Below are positions 1 through 11,250 of a stretch of 64,000 nucleotides of DNA, one piece after another. The position numbers and the translations under genes are program-made. The notes under the pieces were generated by a model, which worked only from the letters and a program-made list of their open reading frames with translations, was not told the DNA's origin and did not search any database. The stretch comes from Pyrrhosoma nymphula (lineage: Eukaryota > Arthropoda > Insecta > Odonata > Coenagrionidae). Numbering within the stretch: the first letter of the stretch is position 1; each line of letters opens with the position of its first letter. The stretch spans positions 7,226,868-7,290,867 of the forward strand of contig OY754331.1 of assembly GCA_963573305.1 (NCBI GenBank). Reading direction: 5' to 3'.

Positions 1-616
1 TTACGAAACTACATAACTTCTATGTGACACACTACACATGTTTAGCAAAATACACTTTAAGTAACTTATGTGCTAAAATAATTCTACATTTTAACGGCAG
101 AAGAAAGTATTTTTCATATAGGAATTGGAATCAAATTATTATAAAAGATAAGCGACCGTTGACGACAATATTTAAGTAAAAACCGAAAACTTACGATTTT
201 AATAGCTACGAAGGTATTGCAAATGAAGAAGAAACCATTCTGGAAATTTATGATTACTATAAGACATATATTGTGAGAAACAAAATATATTAAAGTACTG
301 CCAAGGAAATTAAAATATGGCACGCTTAAAAGGACGTGAAAAAAATCGTACAAGCTTAACAAAAAAGTTCATTTCACAAAAATAAAAAAATAACACTTTC
401 AATATTAATTTTTTCACATTCAATTACTAAATGCATAGTAATGAAAAAAAACTGTAAAAATGTCAGAGAGAATCATAAGCATAAACCATAATGTTAGATA
501 TTTTAACATAATCATCAGGTTATTACTAAAAATATCCTTGTGCAAAAGTCGGTATGAACGATGAGCAAATGAAAATTAGCGTCAATACCAGCAAAGCAAT
601 CGCAGTAAATAGCATG
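1..616. other. AT-rich sequence without recognised features
   Basis: AT-rich DNA with short spurious reading frames on both strands. I see no domain, RNA gene or clear repeat boundary. The end of this block (from about 555) may hold a very diverged partial unit of the tandem repeat that starts at 667. Confidence 0.5.
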
Positions 617-650
617 ACAAATAACTGAGCAAATGTGCTCAGTTATTTGT
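617..650. repeat. Perfect 15 bp hairpin
   Basis: Arms 617-631 and 636-650 are perfect reverse complements (ACAAATAACTGAGCA and its complement) with a 4-nt loop. It lies just upstream of the tandem repeat. No T-run follows it, so I do not call a terminator. Function unknown. Confidence 0.8.
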
Positions 651-666
651 TATGTAACTGCAATTA

Positions 667-1104
667 GGAGAATAAGGCTAAACTGATTTATCTCATAAAA
701 ATACAAAGATACATTGTCAACTCTTGTTAGGTCATCTCAGAAAAAAATTTGAAAAATCACATGGCTTTCATTGGAGGATGAGGCAAAGGCATGGTTTCCT
801 CATGGTTAACTCAAAGTTTAGATAAACTTACAGTATCAGCTACGTAATCACTGACAAAGGCATGTCTAATCACTGAACACTAAGAGGAGATGAGGCAAAG
901 GCGAGGTTTTCATAATAACAGAAAATTTAGATAAATATTCAATGGCAGGTAGGTAATCGAAGTCAATGACTAGTCTTAATACTGAGCACTATTTGGAGGA
1001 TGAGGCTAGGGGCATTTTTCGCTCATTAAGACGAATATTAGACAAATATAGTCAATTCTGCCTAAAACATCACTGTCTTAGGCACGTTAAATAACTGAAG
1101 GTAA
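667..1104. repeat. Degenerate tandem repeat, about 4 units of 106-111 bp
   Basis: Unit starts are near 667, 773, 884 and 995. Each opens with a GGAGGATGAGGC-like block. It is followed by a TTTAGATAAAnaTTCA-like block, a GGTAGGTAATC-like block and a CTTAATnACTGAnCACT-like block. Units have diverged by substitutions and small indels but keep the order of blocks. This is a minisatellite or satellite fragment, seen directly in the sequence. No coding potential persists across units. Confidence 0.75.
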
Positions 1105-1503
1105 TGCGTAGTATCTTTCGATCGTTCCGGATTACTGAATTCGTATGCCATCCTAAAAGCCAAAAGCCAAAAGCAAACCATCTGTGGATGCAAAGTAAGT
1201 GTTGTTCTGGGAAAAATACGTATTTGTGGGGAGAAATAATTATATCTCATGGTACAGAATGAATCCTAAGTATTTACGTACCTTTAATACCCTTCAGAAG
1301 TAACAGTCAACGGTGAAAATGGAGATGTGCTCACCAGTTAATCCAATGAAAAACTCGGGTAGCTTAGTAGAACAATATGGCTAAATGTGCAAACTCAAAA
1401 CACTGGCTGGCTTTACCTTGGGAAACTTAAAACTTGTGGCGACGCGGAACCGATGTGAATAAATAGAATTTACCAGAATAATTCGCCGACAGAGCCTGAA
1501 ATC

Positions 1504-2000
1504 ATACAAGAATGCGTAATGTCTCCGAGGCTATTCAATGTTTTGATGGATCAATGTGTGGGATTTGCTTGCAGCAATAATACCGGGGTACTGGCTGGAG
1601 ATGGTAATGTTCTGCTCTACCCCAAGGATGCTATGCTGATATCTGTGAGTTCACAGGTATTAAAGGGGGTTCTGGATAACTTCTGTGAAGGAACAGAAAA
1701 ATGAAATTGAGGGTAAATGTGTCAAAGACCAAAATAGTGATTTTTGGCTGGGAGAATGGTGTGAAGGATTTATTGACGAGGGTGAATGATCAGCCAGAGG
1801 ATGACTCAGTGTACCTTGGCCGAATGTATCTATTAGATAAACAGATTAAAACACGAGCCAATGCTGAAAGGAATGTCGTGGGCAGCATGTAGAATATATC
1901 TTGAAATGAAGAGCTGTCTAAGAAAGCAAAAATTGCATTGAAAAAATCTGTACTTCTTCCCAATTCATTCAGCTATTATCACAAACATTTCTCAGATACC
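1504..2000 (+). pseudogene. Non-LTR retrotransposon reverse transcriptase remnant
   Basis: Residues around 1507-1560 read CVMSPRLFNVLMDQCVGF, the RT motif usually written QGC.LSP.LFN.Y.D. A decayed YADD-like block follows (VLLYPKDAMLI). Near 1701 the frame shifts by one and continues as LRVNVSKTKIVIF, the post-palm LN..KTK motif. After an in-frame stop at 1890 the same frame runs on with NEELSKKAKIALKKSVLLPNSF, the conserved segment that follows RT in many arthropod LINEs. The fragment is 5'-truncated and broken by at least one frameshift and two stops, so it is inactive. The PLE insertion at 2096 lies directly downstream. Confidence 0.75.
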
Positions 2001-2083
2001 CCACTTCCACTGCATTTGGCCTATTTTAAAGGAATGGGTGTAAAAATTAAACTTTAAATAAAACTAAAAAAATCCATGTTACC

Positions 2084-2095
2084 ACAATTTTACCA
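2084..2095. repeat. Left candidate 12 bp target-site duplication of PLE-1
   Basis: ACAATTTTACCA occurs here, flush with the left inverted arm, and again at 3215-3226. Two other PLE-tail insertions in the window also have 12 bp flanking repeats, which supports the reading. The sequence is AT-rich, so chance is possible. Confidence 0.5.
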
Positions 2096-2111
2096 AAGAA
2101 TTCAAAAAAGA

Positions 2112-2190
2112 TATGGTACTTTTTTCACAGATTTTTATTTAAAATCGACCGGTTTCGTCCCATAGGCGACATCATCAGGTACATGAATAT
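2112..2190 (-). ncRNA. Hammerhead-like motif, antisense copy in the left arm of PLE-1
   Basis: Read on the minus strand: CTGATGA (2178-2172), an extra T, a GTCGC stem strand, loop CTAT, and GGGAC instead of GCGAC. The sense arm has the perfect GTCGC/GCGAC stem, so this copy carries one helix II mismatch. GAAA and palindrome ACCGGT (2153-2148) follow, then C. It is the same ribozyme-like unit as at 3084-3123 and is probably weaker. Confidence 0.5.
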
Positions 2191-2423
2191 GGCAAGTGGC
2201 AGAATATATACAATTTTTAAGAGGATGGGGGGTGAGGAGGGATAGGGTGGGGGGGAGGGGTTTGGAAGAGGCAGTGGTAAGGGGTGGGGGTTGGTGTGTG
2301 AGGGAACGTGGATGACTCGATGGGTGGTGGTGGATGTAGGCTAAGTGGACGCTTGGTCAGGTACGCTGTTCACAGCGGGGGTTGGGGCGTCAGGTATTGA
2401 GAGTCAGGGGAATATCCAAGAGG

Positions 2424-2876
2424 GAGATTACACAGTCAATTGCCAACTTTTTTCCAAAGACAGAATTTAAAATTGCATATTACAACAAGTGTAACTTGAG
2501 GGCTGTGTTAAACAAAACCAAGGACAATATTGACGTTAATGATAGAAGCGGTATTTATAAGCTCAAATGTGGTGACTGTGAAATATGTTACGTTGGCCAG
2601 ACTGGGCGGTCGTTCAAAGTAAGAGCAGACGAACACAGAAGACATCTACGAAACAGTGAGTTAAACAGATCCCATTGTGCCAAACATCTATGGGAAAGTG
2701 ACCACAATAGTGACTTTGTCCCGGAGGTCCTCCACCTGGAGAAAAAGGGAAGAAGAATGGACTGTTTGGAGGAGCTGGAGATAAGAAAGCAATTAAAGGC
2801 AGGAAAAATTGCTAACGAGAACATTTTTGTGAGCCATTCCCCCCTCTTGGATATTCCCCTGACTCTCAATACCTGA
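2424..2876 (+). pseudogene. PLE-1 GIY-YIG endonuclease, C-terminal fragment
   Basis: About 150 residues remain open to a TGA at 2874. The region opens with a linker ending in AYYNKCNLRAVL. The GIY-YIG nuclease core follows: SGIYKLKCGDCEICYVGQTGRSF, here split as GIY (2550-2558) and YVG (2589-2597). The CxxC pair lies between them, and an R..EH block and a KHLW...H block come after. A downstream acidic EELE block is a candidate for the metal-binding glutamate. The C-terminus reads NIFVSHSPLLDIPL. This layout with an embedded zinc-knuckle pattern is typical of the Penelope clade, where the nuclease primes reverse transcription. All RT motifs are missing. The upstream methionine at 2382 lies in the inverted arm and is not the native start. 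Intact reading suggests a fairly young insertion. Confidence 0.85.
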
Positions 2877-3083
2877 CGCCCCAACCCCCGCTGTGAACAA
2901 CGTACCTGACCAAGCGTCCACTTAGCCTACATCCACCACCACCCATCGAGTCATCCACGTTCCCTCACACACCAACCCCCACCCCTTACCACTGCCTCTT
3001 CCAAACCCCTCCCCCCCACCCTATCCCTCCTCTCCCCCCACCCTCTTAAAAATTGTATATATTCTGCCACTTGCCATATTCAT

Positions 3084-3123
3084 GTACCTGATGATGTCGC
3101 CTATGCGACGAAACCGGTCGACT
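3084..3123 (+). ncRNA. Hammerhead-ribozyme-like motif in PLE-1 3' tail
   Basis: Core CTGATGA (3088-3094), one extra T, helix II GTCGC/GCGAC (3096-3100 with 3105-3109, loop CTAT), GAAA (3110-3113), palindromic helix III ACCGGT (3113-3118) and cleavage-site base C (3119), giving GUC. Helix I is poor: G3120 pairs with C3087, but further pairing needs a bulge. Hammerheads with minimal helix III are established in PLE terminal repeats and may act as dimers through the palindrome. Helix II and core are intact; activity is uncertain because of helix I. Confidence 0.6.
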
Positions 3124-3214
3124 TTAAATAAAAATCTGTGAAAAAAGTACCATATCTTTTTTGAATTCTTTAGAATTGATTTTCACAAAGTGAAGCCTGA
3201 AACCATCGAGTTTA

Positions 3215-3226
3215 ACAATTTTACCA
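3215..3226. repeat. Right candidate 12 bp target-site duplication of PLE-1
   Basis: Second copy of ACAATTTTACCA, 43 bp beyond the end of the right inverted arm. The left copy at 2084-2095 is flush with the left arm. Confidence 0.45.
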
Positions 3227-6200
3227 GTTGTGTGGGCATAATAAAATCCATGCCCCGATCCATTATCTTTGTATCTGTAGTGATATTTAAATCCTTTTAT
3301 TGCAAAGTTTGTGTCTTTCCGAATGAACCATTACATCCTCTGACTGCGGAGCCCGACTTTACTCCACAAGCTCAAAAACATTTTTCCTCACTGCGAAGAT
3401 CGAGTATATTCCTGTAGGCACTGTATCTATAGTGGTAAATTCACTACCATGCAAAAACGGTTTAGAAATAATTTTGTCATTCCTACGGAAACAATACAAA
3501 TCGTTATTATTTATCACAGAAAAGTGAATACCGTTTGAGGAATACTGACATATATTATGAGCAGGGCTGGGCTGTATTTCAAGTACATGTGTTTGAAATT
3601 GTTTGTAATTTTAAGTACATGCGTTTGAATTAATTTAAGTCTTATGTTTGAATGTACACGAAAGAAAGAATTTTGTACTTCAAATACTTAGCTGAGGTAT
3701 TTTCAGTAATTTAAAATATCCATAATAGTTCTGAGAAATGTATGCTATAGCCCAAGTTCCACTTTGTGAATTTTGCACCTACTCTTTTGAACCATTGAAG
3801 TGAATTGATATTTACTTTGAATTATAGCATATCGTCGTTGTAGTCCATTCGCACAAAAAAGAAACTTGTGGCACAAATGGGCAGAATCGGCCTCTCCTCT
3901 ACATATATTGCTACAGTGATGCAACTCGTGATGCAGAGAGAGAGCAGTACACCCCTCCAGCATTTAAGCAAGCATATTAAAAAAATGCCCCTTTGGTGTT
4001 CTGCATTGCGCCCGTTGAGTCAATGCCTCAAGCTACTAGAATTGTGAATCAGCCAATAGAAATGCGAATTTTAGATCTGCGATAATCGCTATGCAGAATC
4101 GCCAGCGTCACTGAATACTAAAGGAGAACCTACCGAATATCTTTTCTGCACGCGAAGTAAATTCAGACAGCTCCTAACAAAATATATGCGTAGTGGCCAT
4201 ATTTTGTCTAAAAGTCTGCATTATAGTCACCATAACTTCTAACATTATGGTTGCCCCTACTAGCTCCGAACTTTAAATCGTCGTTTCTTGAGAAATCGCA
4301 CTATATATAAACAGGTGAAACAGATTAACTGCGTGTTGTAATGAACCTGTAGGAATGAATTCCGAAATGCAATTTCTGTAAACTCGTAATAAATTTTGGG
4401 TAGATTATCTTTTTAGCGTATTTTTCATGCATGGTTTTCATTCCGTTAATCTTTTCCCCATTTTTAATTCTTTAAATACGTTTATTTTTCTCACCACATT
4501 GTCCCGATCTCAGTGGCGCAAACAAATGGGGGCCATGAAGAAAAGTGGATTGTATAACAGTTATTTGGAGGGGGGGAGGGGAAGAGATTAAAAAAGAGAT
4601 TGTTTAAGGGGAAGGGAAATGAGTCATTGAGCCATGGCAGTCGTGAACCATTGACTATATTACATATTTGTGATAGCACAAATGGCCAGTTATATTTTTA
4701 TGACATTAAAAATCGCTAAACAATAGATTTTTTTAACTGGGAATATATGAAATGCCTGAGTCATCTTCAAAAATGAATGGTGCACAATTGTACGAGCTTC
4801 AAGTTTAGGCAGATGTTCAGGCACCCATTTACATTGATCACACCATGATGCAGCAGGGAAATCTTGTCTGGGAAGAATGGATGTAAGCATTTTGAAAAAA
4901 TATACAATGCGAATGATGTTACCCTATAATTGTCCGGAGAAAAGGTTTTAGTGATCTCCCAAAGATGCTACAGGATATTCAAACCCTAGTAGAAGAATTC
5001 CACTCTCATATTGAAACATGTGAATTATTTAAACTTACTGCTTATTTAAAATGATATATTTTAGATAGAGATGGCTCCATAAACAAAAATATTGTTTAGC
5101 TCAGGAACCCTTTTTATTTTAAGTATGTATTACAGTGTTCTTATTTGTATTGTTTCCACTATAAACTGTTTACGATTTTTAAAGATTAGAATTTATTTTC
5201 AAATTTTGAGTATTTTTAAATACATGTACGTCGTATTTTCTATTTCAAATTTAGCTAAGACAAGCAGTTTTGCAAATTGAAAAATATTCATTTGTTTTCG
5301 TTGCTATTATAATGATATCTCTCTTGCAAATGCGAGTATAGATGTGAAATGCAAGAATTTACCGTTATAAGTATAGGAAAACCCCACAGTATTTATAAAA
5401 AAGATATGAAGATAAAAGTTCTAAGCAGAGTAATGGAAAAATAGGATATTATTGGAATTGAAAATTACAATGCTTCACAATAAAATTAGCGAGCAAAAGC
5501 AATAACGAAGAAAAAATGTTTTTTCTTCAATGGGATTGGACTCGAAACCTTGGGTCCGACAGTATACCTTTGCCATATATATACCATACCACAATGGTAC
5601 TACATTGGTACTACATTGGTTCAACGTGCTTCGATGACTAAGGTCATTTCGCACATTTCGCACCCGCCACTTGAAGATAGAGGCAAGAGCACTGGACGAA
5701 ACAAGAAGGATCACCCCTCCTAATTCGAGCCGTGTCCAACGATGCTTAACATCGGTGATTGATCGGGAACCGGTGTTTCCATCGTGACAGGTCGTTGCCA
5801 TAATACTAGAATACCAACACCAACCAACTTCAGCTCTCTTAAAGTGCAGTTATAAACTACTGGCCGTCTACGTCCAAAGGGGGGCATTTTTGCTATCGGA
5901 GAGTTCAGGAGAATATAATTCCGAAGTTTCAGTGAAATCGGCCATCCATGAACTTGGAATTCCTCTTGTAAGCATCCCACCTCATTCCACTGAAAACCAG
6001 TGCACATTACATCCCCATTTGATTGATGGAGCATTTAGTTTGGTTTTTATTTGGGAAACGTTCACAATTGGATCCCATATATTTTATATACCAAGATAGT
6101 TTACACTTCATAGGTTAGACTTGGACGAATCTCTATCACATGAAATTAAAAAAAACATCTTTAATCTCAGCGATACTAAGTCCTAAGCATGGACGACATC

Positions 6201-6928
6201 TCTGGCCTGGAAAAATTATTTGCCATAGAGTTAAATTTCAATACATCTCATACTACGAAAGTAATATTAATTATCCTGCATTTCATCATATATTTTTTAG
6301 AATTAATTTGTGTTGAAATTGAGCAACTTAACACACGCGAATGTGATGCAATCTCAGCAATATAATCGCTCTTTTGTTATTGGCGCGATCTTTAAGTTGC
6401 ATTTTATTGCTACCTATTCAATTACATAAGAAAGAGGAAAAGGTTGATTGTTGCAATAAGAAAGTATTAAAGATGGTTCAGATTTCTTTTTATAACGAAG
6501 GAATGTAATAATTTGCTTATATTTTACCAATAACCTGGTCCTTTTCAGCAAATTCCAAGTGTTTGCTACCAACTTCCATAAAACAAATAATTCTTAAATA
6601 TTCCTAAAACAATGATGTATTATCAATATTCATCTCTCTACTTATCATTACAGGTTATGGATCGACCCGGGGTGTTTAACGATCTATGGAATACCGAAAA
6701 TGTAACATAAGTTGCACGTTTGTGTGCACTTGGTGCTGGTGGTCGTCGAACTCCGCCATGCATGGATAGGAGGTTATGGGGAAAATCATCAAACTGAAAT
6801 TCTAACTGTAAGTCTCTAATTAATCATTTAACCTCACCTTTAAATCCTACAGGCGTGAATATCCATTTAAAATCTATGAAATTACCGTTAATGAGTAATC
6901 ACGTCTGGTTGCCAATGATATTTCTATT
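3227..6928. other. Unassigned intergenic DNA with one possible hAT-like end
   Basis: No conserved protein or RNA gene recognised. At 3562 a CAGGGCTGGGC start followed by TATTTCAAGTACA-type repeats to about 3720 resembles the terminus of a hAT-type nonautonomous transposon, but I found no partner terminus. A 108-codon minus-strand frame (5475-5801) and its neighbour (5720-6034) show no domain. Confidence 0.35.
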
Positions 6929-7337
6929 GTGCAATATTCCACAGGAGAAAAATCATTCGCCTTGACCGGGATTCGAATCCGGATCCCTCGATTTCGCGCC
7001 GAGTGCTTTAACCAGTTAAGCTACCGAGGCGTCCTTCTGCCCTCTGTGGATTATTTGGTGGCTTTATAGGAGCATGGTGGTCAGGACTGCTAGACATATG
7101 ATGTCATTAGCAGTCCTCAGCGTGCGCTAAGCGCCACAGTCCGCGAGGATAAAGCCATGTACATAGGACACATTGAGGTGTTCGCTCTTTGACCAATTTT
7201 GAGGAAACCGGGACTAGCCACGGTAGTTACCTTCACGGAGTCACCCGCAAGTGCACATAAGTGCAATATTCCACAGGAGAAAAATCATTCGCCTTGACCG
7301 GGATTCGAACCCGGATCCCTCGATTTCGCGCCGAGTG
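6929..7337 (-). repeat. tRNA-derived SINE-like repeat, partially duplicated at 332 bp spacing
   Basis: A 77 bp block at 6929-7005 recurs at 7261-7337 with a single mismatch. On the minus strand the first copy extends into a 72-nt tRNA-like unit (7030 to 6959). It has acceptor GCCTCGG with a 6-of-7 match to TCAAGGC, D-arm TAGCTTAACTGG, anticodon stem CTCGG/TCGAG and T-loop TTCGAAT. The second copy is cut off in the anticodon arm. The loop reads CGCGAAA, lacking U33, so I call a tRNA-derived repeat and not a functional tRNA. Part of the spacer (7207-7265, with ACCGGGACTAGCC) is related to 38967-39025. Confidence 0.6.
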
Positions 7338-9600
7338 TAATCAAAGACAGAAAATTGAAAGATAAATACTAAATTTATTAAGCCCTCCTATGATGAAAAT
7401 TTCCCTCTAATATCTTGAGTGCGAGTAATTTAAGAAAGCAATGGAAAATATCCGCTACGAATTCGATGCTTTTCTTATGGGTGTAATAGTGAGCAGCAGC
7501 AGCAGTTAAGGCAACCTCATATGGAGTTGGTTTTCGTGGAAGTCCTTTCTTAATGCATCTCAATCCCGTGTTAAGAATACATCCTCAAATGTTCACGTTT
7601 AAGTCAACCAGTAATTTGAGCTCTGCGTTGATGAGTGATTGAATCAGTCATTCAGGACATCCCACTTATATATGTAATGTTCTAGGAAGACATTTAAAAA
7701 TTAATAAATTCTTAGTGTTTTTTTTTAAGTAAGACATTATTTCGTACGTATTCCGTGACGCGGCGCCTCGGGCGGTCGCATCTGTGCACAGGACCTATAT
7801 TTCCATCTGGGAAACAACTTGCGGTTTTGAGTATGTTTTGTCAGTCAAGTATGCGTATTCATTCATTGAAGAAATCTCGACAAATAACTGTATTGACAGG
7901 GACTGGTTTAGAAAAGATCATGAATTACTGGGAAAATTAAGAATTTGGCAGTCACCTTTCGTTCGAAGCACGGGTGTGAGATTTAATAACTGTTGCTGGA
8001 CCGCGTATTAGGAGACATGAACGAAATAAAGACGGAGGTTTCTGAGGAAAGAAGTGAATAGCGTTATTGTACAGGAAGACAGGTGACTAGGTGACCAATG
8101 CGTGACAGTTACTTCGAGTGGGCAAAGATCACGCTAAGTTAGCGAGAGTGGCAAGAAATCTGTCCTCGTTATGGAAATTATCTGCATTTGTAATAAATTA
8201 TTTTTCTTGGCATCTGCGACGAAATGAAAAAGTAGTGGGCTATTTTGGCTCTTTGATTTTCATTCCATTGAAGTACTCAAGTAACTAAGACTGCATGCCT
8301 TTTACTGTGAAAAAATCTATTTCGGATAGTGAAATGTCAGTTTTCCACATATAATTATTGGCTAAAAACTGTAATCGCTAATCTTAAACATTAATATACA
8401 GCTTAAACTACTCCTGTGGTAAACTGACGTTATTCAAGTACAGTAGATTCTCCACATTATGTTGAAAACGATATTTTGTACTTAAGGAGCATTTCTGGGC
8501 ATATATTTATCGATTTGAAATGAAATTTTGCGACTAAAACCACTGTCCTTTTCACTGTAGAACGTCGATCAAAAGTCACTCTCTAGGGCAATGAATGCGA
8601 AGAATCACATTAGAGTATTCGGGCAGCCCTCCTGCTGCGAGTGGGCAGCGGCAGCCGGAGGTGGATATTTCGAATTAAGAAGCTCAGCATGAGCAACCCT
8701 CCAAACGACTGACTGACCTAAGATACGATCCTGTGTAGCTACAGGGTAGGCTAGAAATCACTGCAAAGAATTCAACGAAATTGGTCTTTTAATAAAGAAA
8801 TTTATCTCATACAACTAATTTTATAAAAATATCAGCCAATTATTGCCCTAAATTTTGAGATACTGTCCAAAAAATAAAAGTCGTTTTCCGAATTGGATAA
8901 GACACGGCTGCGCCCCCCGGTGAGATATTATTGAATAATTAGAAGATTCTGACGGACAGGTGGCATCATAAATGTGGCGGAGTGCAGTTTGTGTTTTCTC
9001 AAGTGTTTGAAAATTAATATATTACTCGCCGTAATACTTTTTATACAATTTTGTAAGACAACCTTATATCATGAAGGCGTTTTCGGTTCACGGCGTGAAA
9101 CAAATAAATTAAGTTAAAGCTTCAAATATGCATGTCTAGGTTACTACTGAGATGTCCAGTCATATAGCTTTTACATCATTACTGTATTTTCTTCATGCGT
9201 TTTATTACTGATTTTATTTCTAAATTAAATCCGATTATGTTCACCGTTATGACAAATCTATCTCCAACAAATATAGCGAGAAACATCTGATACTTATGGC
9301 AATGATATCCTTGCGCTAATAGTGAGTAACTGCATGGTATTGTCTTCCAATTTGTAGGCAGTTTTTATTTCAAGGAAATGATTGCTTGAGAGTGAACTAA
9401 TAGAAATACATGCTTCCATTACAAGAAGATGTTAATGCTATTCCTTAATTTAATTTTTCATCGATGCCGAAGGATAAACCTGGTATATGCTTCATGTTTT
9501 GAACATATTCGCTCATAAGGAAGGGAATTGCAAAAGGTGATAGTTCCCAAAAGAATATAGTTTAAAAAATGTTCTCCCTTACCAAAATACTCATTTCCCA
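7338..9600. other. Unassigned DNA
   Basis: No protein motif, RNA gene or repeat boundary recognised. Reading frames are short and overlap on both strands. Confidence 0.4.
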
Positions 9601-9880
9601 TTTATGCATATATGTTTATTCAGAAAAGGGATAATGGACCACTTTGGTGGCAGTGCTATTTGAATATTAGTGAATAAATGAAAGCAATAATGGAAGGAGA
9701 AATAAATGGGTAGAATGTCTGAGGAAAACCGAGAATGGAATACACTAAAGCAAATCCTGAAGGAAGTTAAAGTAGATAGTTGTGTGAGGTGGATGGAGTA
9801 GAAAGAGGAGATTGGAGAACTGCAGCAAACCAATCTTCGGTTTAGATGACTACTTATTGATGATGAATTAAAAATGCTTA
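9600..9880 (+). pseudogene. LINE 3' end (C-terminal remnant)
   Basis: One frame reads IMEGEING, stop, NV, stop, GKPRMEYTK. A shifted frame continues with KQILKEVKV and then GVERGDWRTAANQSSV before a stop at about 9848. This matches the common arthropod LINE C-terminus with an EGri.GkrgrGRPR..Y block followed by a dR..WR..ANQ block. The sequence ends in a GATGATGAAT-type short repeat, as expected for a LINE 3' terminus. Frameshifts and stops make it inactive. The match is by pattern only. Confidence 0.6.
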
Positions 9881-10976
9881 GTGTATTAACATTTAATTGA
9901 CATGTCTTCACATAAATCATCGATTGACTGGTTATCATTGAAAGAAGATTGTACAAATGGGAAGCACTGGGATGCACAAAGTCTCTTTCTAGGTCCTGTC
10001 TCAGATGGCGTCAGGGAGGGGGTAGTGGTCTTTCCTTTCTTCCCGTCACTTCCCCCCCCCCCCCGCGCGTCGCCCTCTCACAGTGGCTCCCTCCAGCCGT
10101 AATCACTCGCAACAGGTGACGCATGCGTGATATTCTGACACCTTTTAAATGCCCTTTCGGATTAGCATTGCTCTCTCCTGCTCCCCGCGTCTGCATCCCC
10201 TGTGCCGCCGCCGGCGGGGACTGTGGGTGTTGTGGTGTGCGGGAGAGAAGGGGTGTGCTGTCGCCGTGCGTGAAGTATCCGGGGGGCGCATCGCAGGGTG
10301 GGCGAAGGGGATTATAGGGGGAGGGAAAGGGGTCAGACCCCCGACCTCAACCCCCGACCCTGGCCTTCACTTCCAGGCCACGTCGTGAAAGGAAAGGGGC
10401 AATAGTCATGGTGGCACGGTCGTCTTTAAATGCCCTCGCCGGAAGTTGAGATCCGCTCTCCCAAGCGACCTCCTCCCCCCCCTCTGGGCATCTTGGAAAC
10501 CGAGAGGGAGAGGAGATGGTCCAATCGCGTGGCGGCTCCGCATGCGGGAGGAATGATTTGTTATTCGAGATTCAACACTCCCCCATTGTAGGAATCCCTC
10601 GCCCAAATAAGCCACGGAAACGAAAGCGATATTGTGTATATACACATACATACATGCGCCCTCACACTCCTCCTGATCGTCGTCATTTCCTTTCTTTCCT
10701 TCAGTCTCGGATTTCCTCTCTCGCATCTTAATAATCCCTTTCTCCCGACCTCAACCTTCCATTTACAAGATGGTCAATCCGGATTTGATTCCGGGGGGGG
10801 GAGGGGGGATGGGGTTGCGAACCCTTCCACACGTCAGCGCCGTTCCATTTAAACCCCTCGAACAACCCCGTTGCTCTTCATACCACCCTCCCTTTCTTTC
10901 TTTTTCGAAGGAGGTCCATTTAAATCCCAAAACTCCTCTTTGCGGGCGGAGGTCCTCTTCGCCAGAGGGTAGGTAT

Positions 10977-11028
10977 GGGGTAGGGGTTGGGGTTAGGGGT
11001 TGGGGGTAGGGGTTGGGGGTAGGGGTTG
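10977..11028 (+). repeat. G-rich telomere-like minisatellite
   Basis: Alternating GGGGTAGGGGTT and GGGGTTAGGGGTT blocks, about 14 bp each and 3-4 copies. The density of G4 runs separated by TT, TTA or TA predicts a G-quadruplex on the plus strand. It is similar to, but not identical with, arthropod TTAGG telomere repeats. Confidence 0.7.
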
Positions 11029-11134
11029 CCGGGAGGTGGCGAGCGGGCGATGGGGATCTGTTGCTAGCCAGTCGGATCCTCCCGCCACCGCGGTTTCCCC
11101 CGCGACGGCCTCGTAGGCCGCTGCATGCAAAGCG

Positions 11135-11250
11135 CTCTCCTCTCCCTTTCCTCCCCCAACCTCCCTCCCCCTTCCTCCCCCACCCTCCCTCCCCCTCCCT
11201 CCCTCCCTCCCCCTTCCTCCCTCCCTCCCCCTCCCTCCATACGGTGCGGC
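11135..11250 (+). repeat. Polypyrimidine CCTCCCT tract
   Basis: Nearly uninterrupted C and T on the plus strand with repeated CTCCCTCCCC units. It is a simple-sequence repeat and explains the proline/serine-rich frames on the plus strand and the glycine/arginine-rich frames on the minus strand. Confidence 0.85.

Larger units (their letters stand above)
2096..3214 (+). mobile_element. PLE-1: Penelope-like 3' fragment within long inverted repeats
   Basis: Arms 2096-2424 (antisense tail) and 2842-3171 (sense tail) are near-perfect inverted repeats of about 329 bp. They enclose the last ~150 codons of a PLE open reading frame. The sense arm contains the final 35 bp of coding sequence, a C-rich untranslated region and a hammerhead-like motif. 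A 43 bp extension (3172-3214) lies beyond the right arm, before the second copy of the candidate target-site duplication. Terminal repeats in inverted order, 5' truncation and a ~40 bp one-sided extension are known features of Penelope-like elements. The element lacks the RT domain and cannot be autonomous. Confidence 0.85.

Noticed and set aside
2588..2884. 98-codon minus-strand frame with a start matching the plus-strand one
   Set aside because: It is the shadow of the GIY-YIG frame. The identical first residues arise because the inverted arms encode the same start on both strands.
3562..3720. Full hAT-type MITE
   Set aside because: Only one terminus could be seen; left as a low-confidence note in the unassigned block.
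5500..5600. Minus-strand GGTTTCGAGTCC, B-box-like, as a possible tRNA or SINE
   Set aside because: No convincing A box, anticodon arm or acceptor stem.
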